The notes under the pieces were generated by a model. That model saw nothing but the letters and a program-made list of their open reading frames with translations, ran no database searches and was not told where the DNA came from. Of a stretch of 64,000 nt of DNA, positions 1 to 9,148 are shown piece after piece. The position numbers and the translations under genes were made by a program. Source of the DNA: Sphingobium sp. 66-54 (GTDB lineage Bacteria > Pseudomonadota > Alphaproteobacteria > Sphingomonadales > Sphingomonadaceae). Each line of letters begins with the position of its first letter. Positions within the stretch are counted from its first letter, which is position 1. Location of the stretch: NCBI GenBank assembly GCA_001899715.1, contig MKWI01000016.1:248001-312000 (forward strand). The letters run 5' to 3'.

Positions 1-216
1 GTGGACGCGCTCAACATCAAGCGCCGCGCGGCTTATACGGACCTTGCCGCCAAGCGCGGTGTCACCGTGCAGGACATGGCCGCTGTCACCGGCTGCCAGA
101 CGCTGGCGGGCCGCGTCTCGCAGGGGCAGATCTACCGCATCGGCGCCGGCGACTGGCAGACCAAGGGTGCCGGCCCGATCGCCCTGCCGGATTATTGCGC
201 GGCGGCGGGGAAGTAG
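1..216 (+). CDS. DUF1318 (YdbL-like) family protein, 3' part only
   Basis: This is the last 71 codons of a gene that begins before the window. The visible protein has the R-x-x-x-Y, G-x-x-x-x-x-x-x and final G-D-W pattern of the DUF1318/YdbL family (small periplasmic proteins of unknown function, often encoded beside YnbE/YdbH). The family assignment rests on these spaced residues and on the short tail after the tryptophan. The first codon in the window is GTG, but that need not be the true start. No function can be given beyond the family. Confidence 0.6.
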   Translation: MDALNIKRRAAYTDLAAKRGVTVQDMAAVTGCQTLAGRVSQGQIYRIGAGDWQTKGAGPIALPDYCAAAGK

Positions 217-532
217 GAGCCCGCCAAAAGAGCCGGGGCGGCGAGGGCTGCCCCCATGGGAATTACGCGCCAGCTCGCGCTCCCGGCACCGGGTGATGCG
301 CGGCGCGGGACGGAAAGACTGCCCATGCGCGCGGGACCGGACGGTGCATAGGCCCCGTGGCTGGGCGGCGCGGCGGGCGGCGTTCCGCTGAGAGCCATCT
401 CCTTCCCCATCGGGGCGGTGCGGCGGTTGACTCCCCTTGCGGGCCTTTCTACAGGGACCGCGCTCCGACCGTCTTGGGCGGGCACGCATGGCCCTGTCTC
501 ATCGGGGCGTAATTTTACGGGATTTGCGGGAC
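217..532. other. Intergenic region before the ATP synthase genes
   Basis: About 316 bases without a supported gene. A candidate promoter lies at 427-455. An ATG at 488 is in frame with atpI, but the homologous part of AtpI begins at the TTG at 533, so 488-532 is more likely leader than coding. No terminator or repeat was recognised. Confidence 0.4.
427..455 (+). promoter_or_regulatory. Candidate promoter of the atp operon
   Basis: TTGACT at 427-432 is followed by a 17-base spacer and TACAGG at 450-455, about 80 bases before the proposed atpI start. The -35 hexamer is close to consensus; the -10 is weak, as is common in alphaproteobacteria. This is inferred from sequence alone. Confidence 0.35.
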
Positions 533-835
533 TTGACGGAAGAAAGCCCCAAGGACGAGCTTGACAAGCGCATTGCGGACGCCAAGGCGGCGCATCAGCG
601 CGGAATAAGCGACGCCGAGGGGCGGGCCGAAGGCAGGGGCTGGGCGATCGGGATCGAGTTTGTCGGCGCCGTGCTGGTGAGCGCGTTCATCGGCTGGATG
701 ATCGACCGCTTCGCCGGGACAGCGCCGTGGGGGCTGATTATCATGCTCATCCTCGGTTTTGCCGCGGGCGTGCGCAGCGCGCTCAAGGCGTCCGGCCAGT
801 TCGACGCCGACCCGGATAACGACGAGAAGGATTGA
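533..835 (+). CDS. atpI: ATP synthase protein I (AtpI)
   Basis: A 100-residue protein with a charged N-terminal third (residues about 1-35) followed by two membrane segments (about 38-60 and 66-86) joined by the I-D-R-F-x-G-T-x-P-W-G motif typical of AtpI. AtpI is thought to help assemble the c-ring of F0. The TTG start at 533 gives M-T-E-E-S-P-K, which matches sphingomonad AtpI N-termini; an ATG at 488 would add 15 unlikely residues. It stops 9 bases before atpB and heads the F0 operon. Confidence 0.85.
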   Translation: MTEESPKDELDKRIADAKAAHQRGISDAEGRAEGRGWAIGIEFVGAVLVSAFIGWMIDRFAGTAPWGLIIMLILGFAAGVRSALKASGQFDADPDNDEKD

Positions 836-844
836 CGACCGACC

Positions 845-1594
845 ATGGCCGGCCCGATGGAACAGTTCGAGATCGAGACCCTCCACCCGATCGAGGTTGG
901 CGGTTACGACCTCTCGTTCACCAACAGCGCCTTGTGGATGGCGATCGCGCTGGGCGTGATTTCGGTGTTCCTGTTCATCGGCGCGTCGAGGCCGCAGCTC
1001 GTGCCGAACCGCTGGCAGGCCGCCGTCGAATATGTCTATGATTTCGTGAGGAAGATGCTCGACGACAATGTCGGGCCGGAAGGGCGCCGGTTCGCGCCGC
1101 TGATCTTCGCGATCTTCATGTTCGTGCTGGTGTGCAACCTGCTCGGCCTGATCCCATGGGTGGGTGCCTTCACGCCGACCAGCCACGTCGCGGTGACGCT
1201 GGGGCTCGCCTGCATCGTGTTCATCACCGTGTGCATTGTCGGCTTCTGGCGCCATGGGCTGCATTTCTTCAGCCTGTTCTGGCCGCACGGCTCGAATATC
1301 GCGCTCGGCGCCTTCGTGTTCGTGATCGAATTTCTGAGCTTCCTCAGCCGGCCGTTCACCCTCGCCATCCGACTGTTCGCCAACATGACCGCCGGGCACG
1401 TGCTGCTCAAGGTGTTCGGCACCTTCGTGGTCTCGCTCGGCTCGTTCCAGGCGCTGCCCTACGTCTTCGGCATTGTGCCGCTGGGCGTGAACGTAGCGCT
1501 CTCCGCGCTGGAGCTGCTGATCGCGGTCGTCCAGGCCTATGTTTTCGCGCTGCTTGCGTCGCTGTATCTCAACGACGCGATCAATCTTCACTGA
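845..1594 (+). CDS. atpB: ATP synthase F0 subunit a
   Basis: A 249-residue, strongly hydrophobic protein. Subunit a forms the two proton half-channels against the rotating c-ring in the inner membrane. The essential arginine is visible at about residue 176 in the segment L-A-I-R-L-F-A-N-M, within the conserved fifth helix. Further conserved polar residues occur in the last helix near residues 225-245. Length is normal for the family. It lies 9 bases after atpI and 36 bases before atpE in the same operon. Confidence 0.96.
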   Translation: MAGPMEQFEIETLHPIEVGGYDLSFTNSALWMAIALGVISVFLFIGASRPQLVPNRWQAAVEYVYDFVRKMLDDNVGPEGRRFAPLIFAIFMFVLVCNLLGLIPWVGAFTPTSHVAVTLGLACIVFITVCIVGFWRHGLHFFSLFWPHGSNIALGAFVFVIEFLSFLSRPFTLAIRLFANMTAGHVLLKVFGTFVVSLGSFQALPYVFGIVPLGVNVALSALELLIAVVQAYVFALLASLYLNDAINLH

Positions 1595-1630
1595 ACCTCC
1601 AATTGAACAGAGACAGAAGGGATTTTTAAC

Positions 1631-1855
1631 ATGGACGCAGAATCTGCACGGGTGATTGGCGCCGGTCTCGCGGCGGTGGGCGCTGGCCTTGCCGCCATCG
1701 GCGTGGGCTCGGTGTTCGGCCAGTATCTGAACGGCGCCGTGCGCAACCCCGAGGCGGACGCCAAGATGGGCGGCCGGCTGATCTTCGGCTTCGCCGTGAC
1801 CGAGGCTCTGGGCCTGATCGCGGCGGTCGTCGCGCTGGCGCTCGCCTTCTCCTAA
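1631..1855 (+). CDS. atpE: ATP synthase F0 subunit c
   Basis: A 74-residue hairpin of two membrane helices. The glycine-rich first helix (A-G-L-A-A-V-G-A-G-L-A) is followed by the polar loop R-N-P-E at 38-41, which contacts the central stalk. The proton-carrying carboxylate is Glu58 in F-A-V-T-E-A-L. No sodium-binding signature is evident, so proton coupling is expected. An AGAAGGG ribosome-binding site lies upstream of the ATG. Confidence 0.97.
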   Translation: MDAESARVIGAGLAAVGAGLAAIGVGSVFGQYLNGAVRNPEADAKMGGRLIFGFAVTEALGLIAAVVALALAFS

Positions 1856-1920
1856 TCGACAGACGGGCCCCGGCGGAGGCGGCTTAGCCTCCCTCCGCCG
1901 GACCATGATCGGGATCGGCC

Positions 1921-2406
1921 ATGCCTCAATTTAATTTCGCTTATTTTCTGCCGCAACTTGCCTGGCTCGGCTTCATCTTCGCCGTGCTCTACTTCGTCGT
2001 GGTCCGGGCGACCCTGCCGAAGCTCGGCAAGGTCATGCAGGACCGCGAGGACCGGGTGATCGGCGATATCGGGGCGGCCGAAACGGCGAAGGGCGAGGCC
2101 GACGAGGTCACGCAGGCCTATCTCGCCGGGCTCGGCTCGGCACGGGATGAGGCCCGCGCGACGCTTGCCGGCGCACGCGCCGAGGCGCAGCGGAGTCTCG
2201 AAGCCCGGCTGGCCGCGGCCGACGGCGATATCGGCGCCCGCCTCTCCGAAGCGCAGCGTGCACTGGAGACCGCGCGCGATGCAGCCGTCGCGGAAGTCGA
2301 GGCGATCGCGGCGGATGCCGCTGCCTCCATCGTCGAGCGTTTCACCGGTGCGCGGCCCGCCGCCACCGATGCCGCCAAGGCCGCCAAAGCGGCGCTGGCG
2401 GGGTAG
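1921..2406 (+). CDS. atpF': ATP synthase F0 subunit b'
   Basis: A 161-residue peripheral-stalk subunit with one N-terminal membrane helix (about 8-30, starting F-A-Y-F-L-P-Q-L-A-W-L) and then a long alanine/glutamate-rich coiled coil. Alphaproteobacteria with split b subunits place b' directly after c and before b, as here. The stalk holds the F1 head static against rotation. The separation of b and b' rests mainly on gene order. Confidence 0.9.
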   Translation: MPQFNFAYFLPQLAWLGFIFAVLYFVVVRATLPKLGKVMQDREDRVIGDIGAAETAKGEADEVTQAYLAGLGSARDEARATLAGARAEAQRSLEARLAAADGDIGARLSEAQRALETARDAAVAEVEAIAADAAASIVERFTGARPAATDAAKAAKAALAG

Positions 2407-2415
2407 GATCGAACC

Positions 2416-2967
2416 ATGGCAAACGATGAGACAGTCGTCGCTCTGACCGAGGCCCATGGCGGGGCGGAGCATCACGAAAGCGCCTTCTCGCCGGCCGGCC
2501 CGGAATTCTGGGTCTATGCCGGCCTGACGATCTTCATCCTGGTGGCGATCTTCGTCCTCAAGGCACCCAGGCTGATCGCCTCTGGGCTGGACAAGCGCAT
2601 CGCCGAGACGGTGAAGGAGCTTGACCGGGCCAAGGCCCTGCGCGCGGAAGCCGAAACGCTGCTCGCCGAGGTGAAGGCGAAGCAGGCGCAAAGCGCGGAG
2701 GAGGCCAAGGCGATCCTCGCGCAAGCCAAGACCGAAGCCGCTGAGCTGATCGGCGCAGTCGAGGCCGAAGCGGCCGATCTGGTTGCCCGCCGGCGGAAGA
2801 TGGCCGAGGACAAGATTGGCGCGGCCGAGCGCGCCGCGATCGCCGACGTGCGGGCGCGGGCGGCTGCGGCCGCCACGTCCGCCGCCGCCGTGCTGCTCAC
2901 GCAGACGCACGACGCCAAGGCGGACAAGACGCTGGTTGACGATGTGATCGCCAAGATCGCGCACTAA
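2416..2967 (+). CDS. atpF: ATP synthase F0 subunit b
   Basis: A 183-residue subunit with a polar N-terminal segment of about 30 residues, one membrane helix at about 33-50 (F-W-V-Y-A-G-L-T-I-F-I) and a long Ala/Glu/Lys coiled coil. It pairs with b' to form the peripheral stalk. It is the last gene of the F0 operon: 9 bases separate it from b', and an intrinsic terminator follows. The F1 genes are not in the window, as expected for the split atp operons of this class. Confidence 0.93.
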   Translation: MANDETVVALTEAHGGAEHHESAFSPAGPEFWVYAGLTIFILVAIFVLKAPRLIASGLDKRIAETVKELDRAKALRAEAETLLAEVKAKQAQSAEEAKAILAQAKTEAAELIGAVEAEAADLVARRRKMAEDKIGAAERAAIADVRARAAAAATSAAAVLLTQTHDAKADKTLVDDVIAKIAH

Positions 2968-2988
2968 AGGCGCATTGATGGTGATGTG

Positions 2989-3025
2989 AAAAGGCCGGGT
3001 GGGCGATCCCCTCCCGGCCTTTTTC
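2989..3025 (+). terminator. Intrinsic terminator of the F0 operon
   Basis: AGGCCGGG at 2992-2999 pairs with CCCGGCCT at 3013-3020 around a 13-base loop and runs directly into five T residues. It lies 25 bases after the atpF stop codon. Confidence 0.9.
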
Positions 3026-3073
3026 GTGGAATTCAGGTGCGGGCGGTGGGTGTCGTCTTATCCCGAGGGACAC

Positions 3074-3152
3074 CGTGCTCCTGCGCAGGCAGGAGCCCAG
3101 GGCGACAGGGAACTCCGGCTGGGTCCTAGGCTCCTGCCTGCGCAAGAGCACT
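3074..3152. repeat. Palindromic repeat doublet, family 1
   Basis: Two units face each other. The first (3074-3101) contains GCTCCTGCGCAGGCAGGAGC and the second (3124-3152) contains GGCTCCTGCCTGCGCAAGAG. Each unit can fold on itself and the two can pair with each other. Similar units occur at about 6061, 12091, 13056 and 18468, always between genes, as REP/BIME-type elements do. Confidence 0.7.
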
Positions 3153-3215
3153 GGTGGTTGCTTCCCTCTCCGCTCGGTCTCTTTGGTCGCAATCCCGCTC
3201 TGGCTTCGGTGGGCC

Positions 3216-4016
3216 TCAGCCCGGCTTTTTGAACAGATAGACGAACTGGTCGGTCTTGCCGCGAATGGCGGGGTCGAACACGTTTTTGTCGTGCGGATCG
3301 GCGGGGTCGGCGAGCAGCTTCGATTCGCCGGCAAAGGTGAAGCCGGCCTTCTCGATCTCGGCGCGGGCGGCGGCAGGGTCGATGCGGTGAAGCTTGGCGG
3401 GGACGGTGAAGCCGGGGTCCGTATTGGCGACGTGATCGACGACGAGCAGCGTACCGCCGGGCTTGAGCGCGTCGTAGAGGCGCTTGCCGACCGTGCTCGC
3501 CAGATCGGGCGGGAAGTTGCCGAGGTGCAGATCGTGGTAATTCTGCACGGTAATGATCGCGTCCAGCTTCTCGGGGAAGGCGATCTCCGCCAGCGGCATA
3601 TTGAGCGGGGTGACGGCCGGGTAGTCGGCGACGACCGCCTTCTGCTCATCGCCATAAGCGGGGCGGAAGCCGATGAACTCGGCCGCCTGATAGCCGTAGA
3701 TCTTGCCTTGCGGACCGACCGCGCCGGCGAGGATGCGGGTGAAATAGCCGCCGCCCATCATCACGTCCGCCACCTTCATGCCGGGCTTGATTCCGGCGAA
3801 GGCGAGCAACTGGCCGGGATGGCGGGCGGCGTCGCGGTCGACATCGACCTTGGGGCGCCTGGAGTCGGCCAGCGCGGCGGCGATGGCGCCGGAAACGGCG
3901 GGCGCGGCGGCGGCGGCATGGGCATGATCGTGCGCCTGGGCGGCCAGCGGCGCGGGCGCGAGGGCCATCGTCCCGAGGGCAAAGGCGGCGCAGGCGCCGA
4001 GCAGGGCAGGTTTCAT
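3216..4016 (-). CDS. Exported methyltransferase-like protein
   Basis: A 266-residue protein with a signal peptide (M-K-P, hydrophobic core, A-A-Q-A cleavage near residue 26) and a His/Ala-rich linker. The body is a class I SAM methyltransferase-like fold: motif I appears as V-A-D-V-M-M-G-G-G-Y-F-T-R near residues 82-94, and L-K-P-G-G-T-L-L-V-V-D-H matches the later strand. Related exported 'predicted methyltransferases' are common in sphingomonads, but their substrate is unknown. The start is chosen at the ATG preceded by GGGAGAGAG. The gene converges on the atp operon. Confidence 0.75.
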   Translation of the reverse strand: MKPALLGACAAFALGTMALAPAPLAAQAHDHAHAAAAAPAVSGAIAAALADSRRPKVDVDRDAARHPGQLLAFAGIKPGMKVADVMMGGGYFTRILAGAVGPQGKIYGYQAAEFIGFRPAYGDEQKAVVADYPAVTPLNMPLAEIAFPEKLDAIITVQNYHDLHLGNFPPDLASTVGKRLYDALKPGGTLLVVDHVANTDPGFTVPAKLHRIDPAAARAEIEKAGFTFAGESKLLADPADPHDKNVFDPAIRGKTDQFVYLFKKPG

Positions 4017-4100
4017 GGTCTCTCTCCCGTCTTGTCCGCGTCCGGTGATAGGGGCCGTTGCCGAGTTGCCCAAGCCGCGCGGGGTGCCTAAATCGCGATC

Positions 4101-6023
4101 ATGGTCGACAGCCCCTCATCGCCGGATCGCTTCAACGAGGAGCGCGCCACTTATACCGTGCGGGGCAGCGACGCGCCAGACATCGAGGCGGGGGTCGCGG
4201 CGATCCGCGAGACGCTGCGCACGCTGCGGGCGCGGCCCGGCGTCTATCGCATGCTCGATGCGCGGGGCGACGTGCTCTATGTCGGCAAGGCGCGGGCGCT
4301 GCGCAACCGGGTGAATAATTACGTGCAGGTCGAGCGGCTGCCCAGGCGGTTGCAGCGCATGGTCTCGCAGACCCGCTCGATGACCATCGTCACCACCCAG
4401 AGCGAGGCCGAGGCGCTGCTGCTGGAGGCGCAGCTCATCAAGCGGTTCCGGCCACCCTACAATGTGCTGCTGCGCGACGACAAGAGCTTCCCGTTCATCC
4501 TGCTGCGTGAGGACCATGCCTTCGGCCGCATCCAGCTCCATCGCGGCGCGCGCAAGATCAAGGGGCAATATTACGGGCCGTTCGCCGGCGCGGGGCAGGT
4601 GCGGCGGACGCTGAATGCGCTGCAAAAGCTGTTCCTGCTGCGGAGCTGCACCGACAGTTTCTTCAACAATCGCTCGCGCCCCTGCCTGCTCTACCAGATC
4701 AAGCGCTGCTCGGCGCCGTGCGTGGGCCGGATCAGCGAGGCGGACTATGCCGAGCTGATGGCGGATGCGCGCGATTTCCTCGGCGGCAAATCGACCAAGG
4801 TGCAGGCCAAGCTCGGCGATGCGATGAACGCGGCGGCCGCGGCGCTCGATTACGAGATGGCGGCTGTCTATCGCGACCGGCTCAAGGCGCTCACCTTCAT
4901 CCAGGGTAGCCAGGCGATCAATGCCGAGGGGCTGGGCGATGCCGACATCTTCGCGATGGCGAGCAGGAACGGTGGCATGTGCATCCAGGCCTTCTTCATC
5001 CGGGGCGGGCAGAATTGGGGGCACCGCAGCTTCTTCCCCGTCCACACCGCCGAGGTGGGGGAGGACGAGGTGCTCGCCCAGTTCATGGCGCAATTCTACG
5101 AGGATGTGCCGCCCGCCAAGCTGATCCTTACCGACCGCGAACCGGCCGACCTGCTGGTGCTGACCGAGGCGTTCACCCAGCGGATCGGCCGCAAGGTGCG
5201 GATTGAGACGCCGCAACGGGGCGAGCGGATGAAGCTGATCCGGCAGGCGCAGCGCAATGCGGTGGAGGCGCTGGAACGGCGGCAGGCGGAGAGCAGCGCG
5301 CAGGGCAAGATTCTCGCCGAGATTGCCGACCTGTTCGCGCTGGAAGGACCGCCGGACCGCATCGAGGTTTACGACAACAGCCATATCCAGGGCACCAATG
5401 CGCTCGGCGCGATGATCGTCGCCGGGCCGGAGGGCTTCCGCAAGAACGCGTATCGCAAGTTCAACATCAAGCGCGCGGAGACGGTGCCGGGCGACGACTT
5501 CGGTATGATGCGCGAGGTGTTCGAGCGGCGCTTCGCCCGCGCGCAGGAGGAGGACCCGGCGCGCGACTCGGGAGAGTGGCCCGATCTCGTGCTGGTCGAC
5601 GGCGGGCGGGGACAGCTCAACGCCGCCCGCGCGGTGCTGGAGGAAATGGGCGTGGAGGATGTGCCGATGGTCGGTGTGGCCAAGGGCCCGCACCATGGCC
5701 GTGAGGGGCGTGAGGTGTTCCACCTGCTCGACGGGCGCGAGATCACCCTGCCGGTCAACCATCCGGTGCTGTTCTACCTCCAGCGGCTGCGCGACGAGGC
5801 GCACCGCTTCGCCATCGGCGCACACCGGCAGAAGCGCAGCAAGGCGATCACGGTCAGCTCGCTGGACGAAGTTCCCGGCATCGGCCCCGCGCGCAAACGG
5901 GCGCTGCTGATGCATTTCGGGACGGCGGGGGCGGTGCGCAACGCCAGCCTGGACGATCTCCAGCGCGCGCCGGGCATCTCATCGGCCGTGGCGCAGACGG
6001 TGTACGATTATTTCCACGGGTGA
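4101..6023 (+). CDS. uvrC: Excinuclease ABC subunit C (UvrC)
   Basis: A 640-residue nucleotide-excision-repair endonuclease. The N-terminal GIY-YIG nuclease that makes the 3' incision shows G-V-Y at 47-49 and Y-V-G at 60-62. A UVR (UvrB-binding) segment follows near 230-260. The C-terminal RNase H-like nuclease that cuts on the 5' side has the D-N-S-H motif starting at Asp425. Tandem helix-hairpin-helix motifs (V-P-G-I-G-P-A and A-P-G-I-S-S-A) end the protein. Length and domain order are normal. It is transcribed divergently from the methyltransferase-like gene. Confidence 0.97.
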   Translation: MVDSPSSPDRFNEERATYTVRGSDAPDIEAGVAAIRETLRTLRARPGVYRMLDARGDVLYVGKARALRNRVNNYVQVERLPRRLQRMVSQTRSMTIVTTQSEAEALLLEAQLIKRFRPPYNVLLRDDKSFPFILLREDHAFGRIQLHRGARKIKGQYYGPFAGAGQVRRTLNALQKLFLLRSCTDSFFNNRSRPCLLYQIKRCSAPCVGRISEADYAELMADARDFLGGKSTKVQAKLGDAMNAAAAALDYEMAAVYRDRLKALTFIQGSQAINAEGLGDADIFAMASRNGGMCIQAFFIRGGQNWGHRSFFPVHTAEVGEDEVLAQFMAQFYEDVPPAKLILTDREPADLLVLTEAFTQRIGRKVRIETPQRGERMKLIRQAQRNAVEALERRQAESSAQGKILAEIADLFALEGPPDRIEVYDNSHIQGTNALGAMIVAGPEGFRKNAYRKFNIKRAETVPGDDFGMMREVFERRFARAQEEDPARDSGEWPDLVLVDGGRGQLNAARAVLEEMGVEDVPMVGVAKGPHHGREGREVFHLLDGREITLPVNHPVLFYLQRLRDEAHRFAIGAHRQKRSKAITVSSLDEVPGIGPARKRALLMHFGTAGAVRNASLDDLQRAPGISSAVAQTVYDYFHG

Positions 6024-6058
6024 GGTTGCGGGCTTGGGTGGGCGCCGGTGTTCGTAGC

Positions 6059-6092
6059 CGTCCTGGGCTCCTGCCTGCGCAGGAGCACGGAT
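6059..6092. repeat. Palindromic repeat singlet, family 1
   Basis: The unit contains GGCTCCTGCCTGCGCAGGAG; CTCCTGC and GCAGGAG form the arms. It lies between uvrC and secG, and its core matches the units at about 3124 and 13111. Confidence 0.65.
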
Positions 6093-6233
6093 AAGAGTGA
6101 CTGCGGCGTGGGGGAAAATGCTCTCGTCTGGCGAAGCGTTATCGCCCGGTCCCACGCCGGCTATGGTTGAAGCGCTACGCGTTCGGCGCTAAGGGCGCTT
6201 GCTCCAAACATATTTCGGACATATCTGCCACCC

Positions 6234-6635
6234 ATGCTGTTCACCTTCCTTCTTGTCGTTCAGGGCATCATCGCCTTCGTGCTGGTCACGGTCATCCTGA
6301 TGCAGCGCTCGGAAGGGGGCGGGCTCGGCATGGGCGGTGGCGGTGGGCCGTCGGGGCTGATGTCGGCGCGGGGCGCGGCGGATTTCATGACGCGGCTGAC
6401 GACGATCCTTGCTTCGGCCTTCGTTGGCATGAGCATCATTCTGGCGGTTCTCGCCGCCACGCAGCACCGCGCGGCCAGCGTGGATACCTCGCTGGTCGGC
6501 AAGACGACGACCAGCGAACCGGCGGCTCCGGCGCCGCCTGCGGAGGGGGATGCGCTCTCGGGCGCGGCCGCCGCCGCTTCCGGTGATGCACAGGCGCCCG
6601 CCACGCAAAATCAAGCCGTTCCGCTCGCCCAATAA
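6234..6635 (+). CDS. secG: Preprotein translocase subunit SecG
   Basis: A 133-residue SecG of the SecYEG inner-membrane channel. Two membrane helices (about 2-22 and 55-76) flank the conserved cytoplasmic loop Q-R-S-E-G-G-G-L-G, here followed by G-G-G-G-G-P-S-G-L-M-S-A-R-G. The C-terminal half (80-133) is a low-complexity Ala/Thr/Pro tail, usual for alphaproteobacterial SecG. pyrG follows after 81 bases in the same direction. Confidence 0.94.
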   Translation: MLFTFLLVVQGIIAFVLVTVILMQRSEGGGLGMGGGGGPSGLMSARGAADFMTRLTTILASAFVGMSIILAVLAATQHRAASVDTSLVGKTTTSEPAAPAPPAEGDALSGAAAAASGDAQAPATQNQAVPLAQ

Positions 6636-6716
6636 GGCGCCGCGCAATATTTTTTCACGGAAAGCGGATTCGTCCGCTTGCCCTCCTGCACGGGTTCAGC
6701 TTAAGCCTTCTCTCCC

Positions 6717-8351
6717 ATGGCGCGGTTCATTTTCATCACCGGCGGCGTGGTCTCTTCGCTTGGCAAGGGTCTTATGGCCGCGTCCCTCGGGGCGCTCTTG
6801 CAGGCGCGTGGCTACAAGGTCCGCACTCGCAAGTTCGACCCGTATCTGAACGTCGATCCCGGCACGATGTCGCCCTATCAGCATGGCGAAGTTTATGTGA
6901 CGGATGACGGGGCGGAGACCGACCTCGATCTCGGCCACTATGAGCGCTTCACCGGCGTTGCCAGCCGACAGGCGGACAACGTCACGCAAGGGCGCATCTA
7001 CCAGACGATCATCCAGAAGGAGCGGCGCGGCGACTATCTCGGTGCGACGGTGCAGGTGATCCCGCACGTCACCGACGAGATCAAGGCGTTCGCGCTGGCC
7101 GAGACCGATGACGTGGATTTCGTGCTCTGCGAGATCGGCGGCACGGTGGGCGATATCGAGAGCCTGCCGTTCATGGAGGCGATCCGCCAACTCCACAACG
7201 AGCTGGGACCGCTCCAGTCGATCTTCGTGCATGTGACGCTGGTGCCTTACATCGCGGCGGCCGGCGAGCTGAAGACCAAGCCGACGCAGCACAGCGTGCG
7301 CGAACTGACCTCGCTCGGTATTCAGCCGGATATCCTGCTCTGCCGGTGCGAGCAGCCGCTGCCGGATAGCGAGCAGGCCAAGATCGCCCTGTTCTGCAAC
7401 GTCCGCAAGGAAGCCGTCATCCCGGCGCTGGATGCGCGCAGCATCTATGCGGTGCCGGTGCAATATCACCGGGAAGGGCTGGACCGGGCGGTGCTGGAAG
7501 CCTTCGGGATCGAGGGCGCCCGCGAGCCGGACCTTGCCCGCTGGCAGGACATCATGGAGCGCTACGATCACCCGGAGGGCGAGGTGACGATCGGCGTGGT
7601 CGGCAAATATGTCGGCCTGCCGGATGCCTATAAGTCGCTGCACGAGGCGCTGATGCACGGCGGTCTCGCCAACCGCGTCAAGGTGAAGATCCAGTGGCTG
7701 GACGCCGAGCTGTTCGAGGCGACGGAGAGCGACATCGCCGCGCAGCTTGAGCCGATGCACGGCATCCTCGTGCCCGGCGGTTTCGGCGTGCGCGGATCGG
7801 AAGGCAAGATCGCCAGCGTGCGTTTCGCCCGCGAGCGCAACGTGCCGTTTTTCGGCATCTGCCTCGGCATGCAGATGGCGTGCATCGAGGGCGCGCGCAA
7901 CACGGCGGGGATCGCTCACGCCTCCACCACCGAGTTCGGCCCGACCGACGAGCCGGTGGTCGGCCTCATCACCGAGTGGATGAGCAAGGAAGGCTTGCAG
8001 CGGCGCCATGCCGGCACCGACCTGGGCGGCACCATGCGGCTGGGGGCCTACCCGGCAAAGCTCACCGGGAACAGTATGGTGGCGGGCATCTACGGCACCG
8101 AGGATATCAGCGAGCGCCACCGCCACCGCTACGAGGTGAATGCGCGTTATCGGGAACCGTTGGAAACGGGTGGGCTGATCTTCTCCGGCATGTCGCCGGA
8201 TGGCGCGCTGCCCGAGATCGTCGAGCGGCCGGACCATCCGTGGTTCATCGGCGTGCAGTTCCATCCCGAGCTGAAATCCAAACCGTTCGACCCGCATCCG
8301 TTGTTCCGCAGCTTCATCGAGGCGGCGGTGAAGCAGAGCCGGTTGGTTTGA
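6717..8351 (+). CDS. pyrG: CTP synthase
   Basis: A 544-residue enzyme that makes CTP from UTP, ATP and glutamine, the last step of pyrimidine nucleotide synthesis. The N-terminal synthetase domain opens with the P-loop-like [11 protein letters not shown]. The C-terminal glutaminase has the nucleophile Cys382 in G-I-C-L-G-M-Q and the His/Glu pair in Q-F-H-P-E near residue 518. Length matches the family. The start ATG at 6717 is fixed by the conserved [10 protein letters not shown]-terminus. Confidence 0.97.
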   Translation: MARFIFITGGVVSSLGKGLMAASLGALLQARGYKVRTRKFDPYLNVDPGTMSPYQHGEVYVTDDGAETDLDLGHYERFTGVASRQADNVTQGRIYQTIIQKERRGDYLGATVQVIPHVTDEIKAFALAETDDVDFVLCEIGGTVGDIESLPFMEAIRQLHNELGPLQSIFVHVTLVPYIAAAGELKTKPTQHSVRELTSLGIQPDILLCRCEQPLPDSEQAKIALFCNVRKEAVIPALDARSIYAVPVQYHREGLDRAVLEAFGIEGAREPDLARWQDIMERYDHPEGEVTIGVVGKYVGLPDAYKSLHEALMHGGLANRVKVKIQWLDAELFEATESDIAAQLEPMHGILVPGGFGVRGSEGKIASVRFARERNVPFFGICLGMQMACIEGARNTAGIAHASTTEFGPTDEPVVGLITEWMSKEGLQRRHAGTDLGGTMRLGAYPAKLTGNSMVAGIYGTEDISERHRHRYEVNARYREPLETGGLIFSGMSPDGALPEIVERPDHPWFIGVQFHPELKSKPFDPHPLFRSFIEAAVKQSRLV

Positions 8352-8405
8352 CCGGAGGCGCCCGCCGGGATTTGGCTGGCGGTTCGATACCAGAGCGGCA
8401 TTGTC

Positions 8406-8609
8406 ATGCAGGCCGCGCAACGGCTAGCCTCTCCGTTTGGGAGGGACGGCTGCCTCTCGGCCCTCATCTCCGGGGCGTGGCGGCAAGGTGCGGGCTATGC
8501 CGCGTTGCAGGTAATGGCGCATAATGAAGCGGCGCTTCGGCTTTATCGGAGCATGGGGATTTCGCGCGAGCCATATGGCTACCATTATCGCGTCGCGGCC
8601 ACGCCCTGA
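8406..8609 (+). pseudogene. GNAT acetyltransferase C-terminal remnant
   Basis: Only the end of a GNAT N-acetyltransferase is recognisable. The reading frame from about 8470 encodes G-A-G-Y-A-A-L-Q-V, then N-E-A-A-L-R-L-Y-R-S-M-G and Y-G-Y-H-Y-R-V, the acetyl-CoA-binding helix and last strand typical of the family. Nothing before about 8460 resembles the rest of the fold, and the piece is far too short to be active. It probably remains from a deleted gene after pyrG. Confidence 0.55.
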
Positions 8610-8610
8610 A

Positions 8611-8645
8611 CGAAAAAGGGCGCCCGGTTGCCCGGACGCCCTCCG
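8611..8645 (-). terminator. Intrinsic terminator after the Hsp20 gene
   Basis: A hairpin with arms AGGGCGCCCGG and CCGGACGCCCT (one mismatch) spans 8617-8643. Read on the minus strand it runs into TTTTT, so it would end the Hsp20 transcript. It also lies between converging reading frames. Confidence 0.8.
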
Positions 8646-8665
8646 CTTGGGAACTGTGAGTCTGC

Positions 8666-9148
8666 TCAGGCGGCGTTCTTGTCCGCCTGCTGCTCGACGG
8701 CGGGATGCTCGACGACCGCGCCCTTGCCGTTGATAGCGATCTTGCGCGGTTTCATCGCATCGGGGACCTCGCGGACCAGATCGACGATGAGCAGGCCATC
8801 GGCGAGGTCGGCGCGCTCGACGCGGACGAAGTCGGCCAGCTCGAAGCGGCGCTCGAACCCGCGATTGGCGATGCCGAGGTGCAGATAGCTGCCGCGTTCG
8901 CCGTCTGTGCTCTCGGCCTTGCGGCCGGTGATCTGAAGCAGATTCTGCTGCGCCGTGATGTCGATCTCATCCGGCTTGAACCCGGCGACGGCGAGCGTCA
9001 CGCGGTAGCGATCTTCCTCAAGCCGTTCAATGTTGTAGGGCGGATAGTTATCCACCTGTTGAAGGCGCGCGCTGTTCTCGATGAGGTCGAACAGACGGTC
9101 GAAGCCGACGGTGGTGCGGCGGTAAGGGGTCAAGTCAAAGCCACGCAT
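8666..9148 (-). CDS. Hsp20 family small heat shock protein
   Basis: A 160-residue alpha-crystallin-type chaperone resembling IbpA. The N-terminus (M-R-G-F-D-L-T-P-Y-R-R-T-T-V-G-F-D-R-L-F) matches class A bacterial sHsps. The crystallin domain covers about residues 37-130, with V-A-G-F-K-P-D-E-I and the L-x-x-G-L-L-I-V-D-L strand. Such proteins hold unfolding proteins in a refoldable state. The start is the ATG at 9148, preceded by AGGAGG at 8-base spacing; a TTG two codons upstream lies too close to that site. Confidence 0.92.
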   Translation of the reverse strand: MRGFDLTPYRRTTVGFDRLFDLIENSARLQQVDNYPPYNIERLEEDRYRVTLAVAGFKPDEIDITAQQNLLQITGRKAESTDGERGSYLHLGIANRGFERRFELADFVRVERADLADGLLIVDLVREVPDAMKPRKIAINGKGAVVEHPAVEQQADKNAA